Below are positions 1 to 4,920 of a stretch of DNA of 7,220 nucleotides, one piece after another. Under the pieces are notes generated by a model. That model saw nothing but the letters and a program-made list of their open reading frames with translations. It was not told the origin of the DNA and did not search any database. The position numbers and the translations under genes are program-made. The first letter of the stretch is position 1. Each line of letters begins with the position of its first letter. Location: the NCBI GenBank assembly GCA_030599435.1, contig JAUVNZ010000076.1, positions 1 to 7,220 on the forward strand, read 5' to 3'. The stretch comes from Gammaproteobacteria bacterium. Lineage in GTDB: Bacteria; Pseudomonadota; Gammaproteobacteria; SZUA-152.

Positions 1-615
1 CAGTTTCGCCATCATCAAAAAAGGCAGCTTTTGCCAGATAAATGCTGGGGAGTTTTTCCACATGAAGTAGTTGATCGCAAGCACCCATTAACCAACGATG
101 TTAATACACTCTTTAAAGTCCCTCATTCACGATTCAATGAAATAACGCGCGCTCAATTCGAAGAAGCCGGCTTGCACGTTCTGGTGGAAAGCCCGGAAGC
201 CGGCGTACACCTTGCCGTTAGTGAAGACCTTTTCCGTATTGTCTATTTTCAGGGGCATCCGGAATACGACATCAATAGTTTACTTAAAGAATATAAGCGG
301 GAAATTAAACTGTTTGTCGCGGGAGAACGGGAAAGCTACCCACCATTCCCGGAAAACTATTTTACGGTTCAGGTACAGGGTATTCTGCACGAGTATAGGG
401 ATCAGGTATTAACGGCACTTTCAGAAAAGAGTTCTGTTCCAGATTTTCCTGAAGCTTTGATAACTGAACGTTTACATAACACCTGGCACGATACCGGGGA
501 AGCCATCATTAATAACTGGATTGGTCACGTATATCAGACTACGAATACCGACCGAACCAGGTGCTTTATGGATGGCATCGATCCTAATGACCCGCTGGGT
601 TTACTTGGTAAGTAA
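1..615 (+). CDS. metA: Homoserine O-acyltransferase (MetA family), 5'-truncated by the window edge
   Basis: This enzyme acylates the hydroxyl of L-homoserine from succinyl-CoA or acetyl-CoA, the first committed step of methionine synthesis in the cytoplasm. The frame is open from base 1, so the gene starts outside the window; 204 codons and the TAA stop are visible. The fragment has the MetA signature PHSR (codons 41-44) and GHPEYD (codons 85-90). In E. coli MetA the latter supplies the catalytic His and Glu; the catalytic Cys lies upstream and is not visible. A WIGHVYQTT segment near the end matches the family C-terminus, followed by a tail ending DPLGLLGK. Succinyl versus acetyl specificity depends on active-site residues outside the window, so it cannot be decided here. 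An internal TTG at base 31 is not the real start. A strong terminator follows 14 bases after the stop, so metA probably ends its transcription unit. Confidence 0.92.
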   Translation, partial: QFRHHQKRQLLPDKCWGVFPHEVVDRKHPLTNDVNTLFKVPHSRFNEITRAQFEEAGLHVLVESPEAGVHLAVSEDLFRIVYFQGHPEYDINSLLKEYKREIKLFVAGERESYPPFPENYFTVQVQGILHEYRDQVLTALSEKSSVPDFPEALITERLHNTWHDTGEAIINNWIGHVYQTTNTDRTRCFMDGIDPNDPLGLLGK

Positions 616-629
616 TCCAAAAAAAGAAA

Positions 630-664
630 GGCTGGGACTGAAATAATCAGACCCAGCCCTTTTT
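630..664. terminator. Bidirectional intrinsic terminator between metA and adk
   Basis: A perfect 7-bp stem GGCTGGG (630-636) / CCCAGCC (652-658) is capped by a further CTG/CAG pairing (638-640 with 648-650). On the + strand it is followed by CTTTTT, which fits termination of metA. On the - strand the stem is followed by a T-run of the form TTTCTTTTTTT (reverse complement of 619-629), so it should also stop transcripts coming from adk. The U-tract on the adk side is the longer of the two. Confidence 0.88.
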
Positions 665-668
665 GATC

Positions 669-699
669 AATGATCCGCTAAGTGTACTTGGTAAGTAAT
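669..699 (+). repeat. Degenerate second copy of the metA 3' end
   Basis: These 31 bases match the last codons of metA (586-616) at 27 of 31 positions, including an exact 15-base run over the stop codon. Weaker similarity reaches back to GATC at 665 (580 in metA) with a 2-base gap. Read in its own frame the copy encodes NDPLSVLGK and TAA, against NDPLGLLGK and TAA in metA. Two of the four differences are synonymous, as expected if the copy was once coding. The terminator lies exactly between the two copies. The copy has no start and is not a gene; it looks like the remnant of an older metA end. Confidence 0.8.
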
Positions 700-883
700 T
701 TGACCAAGGGCCGTTCTCGCACATGACCCACATGGATGTGGGAAATGCAGATAATGCAGGAGCAATTATCTGCCCCTGCATTTCACAGCGCTTGTACCTT
801 GAAGGGTATAAAGACCTGTCGCTCCCGGCATCCTGCCTCCCGCGACACTAGTGCATCCATGCACGTTGTCCCTGGTCAAATTA
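696..883. repeat. MITE-like palindromic intergenic element with terminal inverted repeats
   Basis: The ends form an 11-bp perfect inverted repeat, TAATTTGACCA (696-706) against TGGTCAAATTA (873-883), which continues as GGG/CCC after one unpaired A. The interior is almost entirely hairpins: CCCACAT-GG-ATGTGGG (727-742); GCAGATAAT/ATTATCTGC (747-755 with 765-773), competing with GAAATGCAG/CTGCATTTC (742-750 with 776-784); an imperfect TACCTT/AGGGTA hairpin (796-809); TGTCGC/GCGACA (817-822 with 842-847) enclosing GGCA/TGCC; and GTGCAT-CC-ATGCAC (851-864). The first and last hairpins share the core CATGGATG in opposite orientation. There is no ORF. The form fits a non-autonomous dispersed repeat or REP-like element, but copy number cannot be seen from one window. 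It fills the gap between the converging genes metA and adk. Confidence 0.7.
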
Positions 884-1525
884 AGCTAATTTATCAGTAA
901 TAGCAGCAACAACCGCATCGCTGGATGTTGCATTAACATTCACTACCAGACCTTCTTTTTCGTAAAAACCAATAAGAGGTGCTGTTTTTTCATTGTAGGT
1001 TTCCAAACGATGAGAAATAGCTTCTTCAGTTTCATCTTCACGCTGTACAACCGGGCTTCCACATTTATCGCAGATGCCTTCTTCTTTCGTAGGATTGCTC
1101 TTTACATTGTAAATAGCCTGGCAATCAGAATTAGAACAGGTGCGGCGAGTGGTAAGACGGTCCAGAATTACATCACGTGCAACATCCAGGTTTACTGCCA
1201 TATCCAGCTCAATGTCCAAATCAGACAACAAAACTTTGAGTGCTTCTGCCTGGGGAATAGTGCGAGGGAAGCCATCTAACAGAAAACCTTTAGCGCAATC
1301 GTCTTCCTGCAAGCGATCACCCATAATACCCATGATCAATTCATCAGGAACCAGATCACCGGCATTCATAAAACCCTGTGCTTTTTTACCCAGCTCAGTT
1401 CCTGCGGCAACTGCACCACGCAAAATATCACCTGTAGAAATCTGAACTGAACCATCCACTTCAGTTAACAACTTGGCAACAGTACCTTTACCTGCGCCTG
1501 GTGCGCCTAATAAAATCAGTTTCAT
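881..1525 (-). CDS. adk: Adenylate kinase with four-cysteine zinc LID
   Basis: Adenylate kinase interconverts ATP + AMP and 2 ADP in the cytoplasm. The 214-residue product equals the usual long bacterial form. It carries the P-loop GAPGAGKGT (7-15), the AMP-site segment STGDILR (30-36) and DGFPRT (84-89). The LID carries Cys130-X4-Cys135 and Cys152-X2-Cys155, the pattern of zinc-binding Adk. E. coli Adk has no such cysteines and uses a hydrogen-bond network there instead. The ATG is preceded by a good Shine-Dalgarno site (GAGGA at 1533-1537 on the - strand, 7-base spacing). The TAA stop lies inside the right arm of the palindromic element. The gene follows the DEAD-box helicase on the same strand after about 100 AT-rich bases that hold a promoter of its own, so it is probably transcribed independently as well as by any read-through. 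Confidence 0.96.
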   Translation of the reverse strand: MKLILLGAPGAGKGTVAKLLTEVDGSVQISTGDILRGAVAAGTELGKKAQGFMNAGDLVPDELIMGIMGDRLQEDDCAKGFLLDGFPRTIPQAEALKVLLSDLDIELDMAVNLDVARDVILDRLTTRRTCSNSDCQAIYNVKSNPTKEEGICDKCGSPVVQREDETEEAISHRLETYNEKTAPLIGFYEKEGLVVNVNATSSDAVVAAITDKLA

Positions 1526-1575
1526 CGAATCTTCCTCTTTGCTTGTATTGTTTATAACTTTAAATTTAATTTTTA

Positions 1576-1604
1576 AGTATAACTTCTGGTATTTTAAATT
1601 CTAA
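1576..1604 (-). promoter_or_regulatory. Candidate sigma70 promoter of adk
   Basis: On the - strand a -10 of TATACT (1576-1581, five of six consensus bases) lies 17 bases from a weak -35 of TTAGAA (1599-1604). It sits about 50 bases upstream of the adk start codon. The -10 overlaps a short interrupted palindrome AAGT-ATA-ACTT (1575-1585). The whole 1526-1623 gap is very AT-rich and no GC-rich terminator for the helicase was found in it. Confidence 0.45.
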
Positions 1605-1623
1605 TATTCCAAATTGATTGTCT

Positions 1624-2985
1624 TTATGCAGCGGCACTGGGACGAGATCGACGTGGGCTTGTCTTATTGCCAGGTTTCCCACCACGGAAATTACCGGATT
1701 TTCCCTTGGAGGATGCTGCTTTTCCATTTCCACCTTTACTGCGTTTTTTGTAGCTTACTTTTGGCTTTGCTTTCCTGCCATTACCAGCGCCATTCCGAGA
1801 GCCATTTCGTCCACCCTTGCCTCGGTTTGAACCAGGACGAGGTTCAGATGACTTTGGCTCCAAACCCTCAACAACATCCCGATCGAGTCTTTTACCGGTG
1901 AGCCGCTCAATACCACCAAGTTTAGACCAGTCATCAGGGCCCACAAAAGAAATAGCGGTACCTTTTCTGCCCGCACGTCCGGTGCGGCCAATTCGGTGAA
2001 CATAATCTTCTGCCACCATGGGTAAATCAAAATTAAATACGTGACTAATACCATTGATATCAAGTCCGCGAGCGGCAACATCGGTGGCAACCAGCAAACG
2101 GAATTTGCCGCGACGCATTTGTTCAACAGTGCGCTTGCGTGCACCCTGCCCCATATCGCCGTGTAAGGCCGCACTTTTATGGCCCTGTGCTACAAGCTGT
2201 TTGGATAATTTATCAGCACCACGTTTGGTGGCCGTAAAAATAACGGCCTGGCTTAGAGTGTCACAACCTACGTAATGTGCGAGTAAGCGATGCTTGTGAG
2301 AAAAATCATCTGCCTGATGTAAATGTTGTTTAATGGATGCGTGGCGGTTTTTGTTAGAAGCCAGCTGAATCTTTTGTGGATTATTAAGCAACTGCTTGGC
2401 AATGTTTAGTATCTTGCCTTCCAGTGTGGCGGAAAATAACAGGGTCTGACGATCGCGTGGTGTTTTTGCAGCAATCTTTCTAATGTCATCAATGAATCCC
2501 ATGTCCAGCATTCGATCAGCTTCATCCAGCACCAGAATTTCAAGTCTTGAAAAATCTATGCGACCTTGTTCCATGTGGTCCATAAGCCGACCGGGCGTTG
2601 CGACCAGAATATCCAGCGGACGTCGCAGCATCTTGATTTGTGGTGGATAAGCCATACCACCAACGATACTACCGGCAACAATCTGACTAAAACGACTGAA
2701 CTGACCAACATTGTCATTTACCTGCATGGCAAGTTCGCGAGTTGGCGTTAATACCAGCATTCTGGGGCCATTGCCTTTTTGGGATGATGGAGTTTGTAAT
2801 TTTTGTAAAGCGGGCAAAACAAATGCGGCTGTTTTACCAGTGCCTGTTTGTGCCGAGGCCATCAAATCATGTCCTTCCAATACAACTGGAATGGCTTGCT
2901 GTTGAATAGCCGTCGCTTCGTTATAACCACATTTATCGATGGCACGTAATAAGTTTTCGCTCAAGTTGAGCTCTTTAAAAAGCAT
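1624..2985 (-). CDS. DEAD-box ATP-dependent RNA helicase, RhlE-like
   Basis: This protein is an ATP-dependent RNA unwinding and remodelling enzyme, probably acting in ribosome assembly, mRNA turnover or cold adaptation. The 453-residue product has every core motif in order: Q motif around Gln28, motif I AQTGTGKT (45-52), PTRELA (81-86), GG (109-110), TPGR (130-133), DEAD (154-157), SAT (185-187), VIFTATKR (248-255), ATDVAARGLDI (300-310) and HRIGRTGRAGR (330-340). Beyond about residue 380 comes a low-complexity tail rich in Gly, Lys, Arg, Asn and Ser, typical of RhlE-type proteins and likely to bind RNA non-specifically. The ATG at 2985 was chosen because the N-terminus then matches the family (MLFKELNLSENLL) and GGAG lies 6 bases upstream; in-frame extension to a TTG at 3069 adds 28 residues unlike the family. 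The exact paralogue (RhlE, SrmB or other) cannot be fixed here. Confidence 0.93.
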   Translation of the reverse strand: MLFKELNLSENLLRAIDKCGYNEATAIQQQAIPVVLEGHDLMASAQTGTGKTAAFVLPALQKLQTPSSQKGNGPRMLVLTPTRELAMQVNDNVGQFSRFSQIVAGSIVGGMAYPPQIKMLRRPLDILVATPGRLMDHMEQGRIDFSRLEILVLDEADRMLDMGFIDDIRKIAAKTPRDRQTLLFSATLEGKILNIAKQLLNNPQKIQLASNKNRHASIKQHLHQADDFSHKHRLLAHYVGCDTLSQAVIFTATKRGADKLSKQLVAQGHKSAALHGDMGQGARKRTVEQMRRGKFRLLVATDVAARGLDINGISHVFNFDLPMVAEDYVHRIGRTGRAGRKGTAISFVGPDDWSKLGGIERLTGKRLDRDVVEGLEPKSSEPRPGSNRGKGGRNGSRNGAGNGRKAKPKVSYKKRSKGGNGKAASSKGKSGNFRGGKPGNKTSPRRSRPSAAA

Positions 2986-3280
2986 AAAATACTCCGCAGA
3001 TCGTCCATTTCGGATCGACCAATTAATAAATAATAAAATGAACGTAGTATTGAATGTCTTTCGCGGCAATCGTCAAGCACAGTCAAACTGGCCGCCTACA
3101 TTGCACGATGGGATATCGCTACCTGGTTCTATGTTGGGTAATTGCAATTGGTTTGTACCACCTGCAATCCCAAACGCCACTAACCAGATAACCGAGAAAT
3201 CCCTTTTACGGGGAATCAAAAACGGGGGGAAGGTCAGGAACGCTTATCTCCTCACCCTGTACACTACACTCTGGTGAGGA
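2986..3280 (-). promoter_or_regulatory. Long structured 5' leader of the DEAD-box helicase
   Basis: The region between the predicted transcription start (about 3280) and the helicase ATG is about 295 nt and holds several inverted repeats. The first is a 9-bp stem CTCCTCACC/GGTGAGGAG (3248-3256 with 3273-3281) right at the predicted 5' end. The second is a long imperfect hairpin over 3134-3173 with paired blocks TTGGG/CCCAA, ATTGCA/TGCAAT and TGGT/ACCA around a 4-base loop, about 15 pairs in all. Smaller ones are CGAT/ATCG (3106-3118) and GCGGC/GCCGC (3063-3067 with 3091-3095) enclosing CAGT/ACTG. None is followed by a T-run, so these are not terminators. The last 60 bases before the Shine-Dalgarno site are AT-rich and open. 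Long leaders are known for cold-shock and DEAD-box genes in E. coli (cspA, deaD); a regulatory role here is inferred. Confidence 0.55.
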
Positions 3281-3286
3281 GCGCGC

Positions 3287-3315
3287 ACTATACGTGCCTG
3301 ATTGCTGAAATACAA
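3287..3315 (-). promoter_or_regulatory. Candidate sigma70 promoter of the DEAD-box helicase
   Basis: On the - strand, -35 TTGTAT (3310-3315) and -10 TATAGT (3287-3292) are 17 bases apart. The -10 matches consensus at five of six bases and the -35 has the key TTG. The bases just downstream of the -10 are GCGCGC, a GC-rich discriminator of the kind associated with stringent or growth-rate control; that regulation is inference. Initiation would fall close to base 3280, at the foot of the 5'-terminal hairpin. Confidence 0.6.
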
Positions 3316-3363
3316 GAGAGTAATCTTTATACTTGCATAGAATTACTGTTTCGCCCCAATATG

Positions 3364-3394
3364 TTGATAATTCACTGAGTAATCAGGCTATAAA
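3364..3394 (+). promoter_or_regulatory. Weak candidate promoter of arfB-yaeQ
   Basis: TTGATA (3364-3369) and TATAAA (3389-3394) on the + strand resemble a -35 and -10, but the 19-base spacer is longer than optimal. The site lies about 55 bases upstream of the arfB ATG, diverging from the helicase promoter. Another -10-like TATACT at 3328-3333 has no good partner. Confidence 0.35.
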
Positions 3395-3447
3395 TACTCT
3401 TCAGCACTACTTATGGGCACTGTTATAGGCCATGGAATTCGCACCTT

Positions 3448-3861
3448 ATGCTAAAAATCTCTCATCAGATCAGCATTCCTGATAAGGAAATTGAGATCAG
3501 CGCAATCAGGTCACAAGGAGCCGGTGGCCAAAATGTCAACAAAGTTTCGACAGCCATTCACCTGCGATTCAACATTCAGGCATCCAGCTTGCCGATTTTA
3601 TACAAACAACGTTTACTGGCCTGTCAGGATCGGCGAATTAATAACGAAGGTACGGTTGTTATCAAATCTCAACGTTATCGAAGCCAGGATAAAAACAGGG
3701 AAGATGCCCTTCATCGCTTAAAAGAACTCATACAAAAAGCCATACATACACACAAAAAGCGCAAAATAACCAAACCAACTCGTAGCTCGAAAAAAAAACG
3801 AGTAGACAGCAAGGTGAAACATGGCCGTCAGAAGATTTTACGTGGCAAGGTATTTGAATAA
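3448..3861 (+). CDS. arfB: Alternative ribosome-rescue peptidyl-tRNA hydrolase ArfB (YaeJ)
   Basis: ArfB enters ribosomes stalled without a stop codon and hydrolyses the peptidyl-tRNA, as a backup to tmRNA and ArfA. The 137-residue product (E. coli 140) matches the E. coli protein along its length. The catalytic GGQ is at residues 26-28 within RSQGAGGQNVNK, followed by STAIHLRF and ASSLP and then QRYRSQDKNRE (75-85). The C-terminal tail from about residue 103 is strongly basic (KKRK, KKKR, GRQK, LRGK). In E. coli this tail enters the empty mRNA channel, so the protein looks functional and complete. The ATG gives an N-terminus matching the family, though the Shine-Dalgarno site is poor (GGA about 11 bases upstream), suggesting low translation. 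yaeQ follows 51 bases downstream on the same strand and is probably co-transcribed. Confidence 0.96.
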   Translation: MLKISHQISIPDKEIEISAIRSQGAGGQNVNKVSTAIHLRFNIQASSLPILYKQRLLACQDRRINNEGTVVIKSQRYRSQDKNREDALHRLKELIQKAIHTHKKRKITKPTRSSKKKRVDSKVKHGRQKILRGKVFE

Positions 3862-3912
3862 ACAACTCACCAGATCAAGCTATTGGTGGAAATACTTTTT
3901 GTGGAAATATAA

Positions 3913-4476
3913 ATGGCACTAAAATCAACAATATTTAAAATAAACTTACAGATTTCGGATATGGATCGCCATTATTACAATGAGCACAGATTTACAATTG
4001 CCCGTCACCCATCTGAAACCGATGCCCGAATGATGGTACGCATTCTAATTTTTTCAATACATGCACATGAGGATTTAACATTTACCAAAGGATTAAGTAC
4101 AGATGACGAACCAGACTTATGGAATAAGAATCTAAGTGGTGAAATTGAGCAATGGATCGACCTTGGCCAACCTGATGAGAAACGAATCCGAAAGGCTTGT
4201 GGTTTGGCAAAACAGGTATTTATTTACTGTTACAGTGGCAGCAGCGCGGAAATATGGTGGAATCAGAATAGCGGTAAGCTTCAACGTTTTGATAATTTAA
4301 CAATAACTAACATTCCTGCAACAAGCACAGAAGAACTTGGAAAACTGGCACAACGTAATATTCGATTAAACTGTACCATCGAGGACGGCGTCATCTGGAT
4401 AGGTGATGAGAATTCTACCGTTGAAATTAAACCAGAAACGTTGAAATCTGGAATATCTAACGCAAAAGCCCTTTAG
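3913..4476 (+). CDS. yaeQ: YaeQ family protein
   Basis: The 187-residue product (E. coli about 181) carries the hallmarks of YaeQ: start MALKSTIFK, ARHPSET (30-36), LSTDDEPDLW (61-70), WIDLGQPDEKRIRKA (81-95), IWW (114-116) and TIEDGVIWI (155-163). A solved family structure has a PD-(D/E)XK nuclease-like fold, but the biochemical role is not settled; older links to haemolysin expression or RfaH suppression are indirect. It should be cytoplasmic, with no signal peptide or membrane segment. The ATG is preceded by GGA at a 7-base spacing. The 9-mer GTGGAAATA occurs twice just upstream (3886-3894 and 3901-3909), and the second copy supplies the Shine-Dalgarno GGA. The gene sits directly downstream of arfB. 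In E. coli the same two genes are also neighbours but in the order yaeQ-yaeJ, so the pairing is kept while the order is swapped. Confidence 0.95.
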   Translation: MALKSTIFKINLQISDMDRHYYNEHRFTIARHPSETDARMMVRILIFSIHAHEDLTFTKGLSTDDEPDLWNKNLSGEIEQWIDLGQPDEKRIRKACGLAKQVFIYCYSGSSAEIWWNQNSGKLQRFDNLTITNIPATSTEELGKLAQRNIRLNCTIEDGVIWIGDENSTVEIKPETLKSGISNAKAL

Positions 4477-4482
4477 TTCTCT

Positions 4483-4740
4483 CTACTCTCGCACAAGAGC
4501 TTCTTTTTCCCTTTTAGTTAGCTTCTTTAATACTGCTTCACGACTGGCTGCTTCTGAGCGAGAAGCAACTTCCTCCTGATACACCAGTCTTATTGGTCTT
4601 CGCGCCCGAGTGTATTTTGCTCCCGCTTTATCGTCATTATTATGCTCATCTATACGGCGATCAACATCCATAGCAATACCTGTATACAAGCTATTGTCAG
4701 AACACCTCGCGATATAGACAAACCACTGCTCAGAACCCAT
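4483..4740 (-). CDS. Small GIY-YIG domain protein, UPF0213/YhbQ-like
   Basis: The 85-residue product is essentially one GIY-YIG nuclease domain, close in size and pattern to E. coli YhbQ (100 residues). VYIA (8-11) and YTG (19-21) stand for the two halves of the name motif. DVDRRIDEH follows, with the family Arg (28-29) and His33, and Glu68 in SREAVLKKLTKREKE is the expected metal-binding Glu. A DNA nuclease or repair role is inferred from the fold; no partner is visible. The ATG at 4740 has a weak Shine-Dalgarno site. The stop codon is only 6 bases from the yaeQ stop on the opposite strand, with no hairpin terminator between, so the two convergent mRNAs probably overlap. Confidence 0.9.
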   Translation of the reverse strand: MGSEQWFVYIARCSDNSLYTGIAMDVDRRIDEHNNDDKAGAKYTRARRPIRLVYQEEVASRSEAASREAVLKKLTKREKEALVRE

Positions 4741-4780
4741 TTTCTAAATACCCAATTTCAAATCGTGACTTTTATTAAAC

Positions 4781-4809
4781 ATTATATTGATTCTTACATC
4801 CAATGAAAT
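4781..4809 (-). promoter_or_regulatory. Candidate promoter of the GIY-YIG gene
   Basis: On the - strand a perfect -10 TATAAT (4781-4786) lies 17 bases from a -35-like ATTTCA (4804-4809, three of six consensus bases). The predicted start would give a leader of about 35 nt. It is back to back with the rapA promoter in an AT-rich stretch where chance TATAAT matches are common. Confidence 0.4.
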
Positions 4810-4819
4810 AAATTAACCA

Positions 4820-4848
4820 TTCAGTAATTAAATAATATTATCTATAAT
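4820..4848 (+). promoter_or_regulatory. Candidate promoter of rapA
   Basis: A perfect -10 TATAAT (4843-4848) lies 17 bases after a weak -35 TTCAGT (4820-4825). The predicted start is about 65 bases upstream of the rapA GTG. The weak -35 suggests modest activity or an activator. Confidence 0.45.
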
Positions 4849-4891
4849 AGGCAATTAGCCAGCCCAATTCTGGAAAAGCACCTTACATTAC

Positions 4892-4914
4892 CTTTTAATT
4901 AAAAGAACCAGGGA
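4892..4914 (+). promoter_or_regulatory. Palindrome and Shine-Dalgarno site before rapA
   Basis: CTTTTAATTAAAAG (4892-4905) is a perfect 14-bp palindrome ending five bases before the Shine-Dalgarno AGGGA (4910-4914), which lies 6 bases from the GTG at 4921. This ribosome site decides the rapA start: an in-frame TAA at 4900-4902 rules out anything further upstream, and the next in-frame ATG (codon 11) would cut off the conserved N-terminus. Whether the palindrome is an operator or chance AT-rich sequence is unknown. Confidence 0.55.
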
Positions 4915-4920
4915 CATTTA

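Noticed and set aside
696..883. tRNA, CRISPR or riboswitch interpretation of the hairpin-rich metA-adk gap
   Set aside because: There is no cloverleaf or CCA end, no evenly spaced direct repeats, and the region lies downstream of both genes, so a riboswitch makes no sense here.
1010..1445. Two + strand ORFs opposite adk
   Set aside because: They are antisense shadows of a clearly conserved adk with no domain or ribosome site.
1614..2905. Several ORFs overlapping the helicase, in + strand frames and in another - strand frame at 1755-2174
   Set aside because: All lie within the conserved helicase frame and show no family signature; the apparent hydrophobic stretches come from reading the basic or motif-rich gene in the wrong frame.
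2986..3069. N-terminal extension of the helicase to a TTG at 3069
   Set aside because: The added 28 residues do not resemble DEAD-box N-termini, and the ATG at 2985 has a well-spaced GGAG.
2939..3277. 112-codon + strand ORF running from the helicase start into its leader
   Set aside because: It begins inside the helicase gene on the opposite strand, has no ribosome site, lacks a recognisable domain and covers the helicase leader and start; it is best seen as a chance frame.
3248..3281. The strong hairpin upstream of the helicase as an intrinsic terminator
   Set aside because: Neither side of the stem is followed by a T-run.
3321..3333. TATACT as an alternative arfB -10
   Set aside because: The nearest -35-like TTGCTG is 20 bases away, worse than the 3364-3394 candidate.
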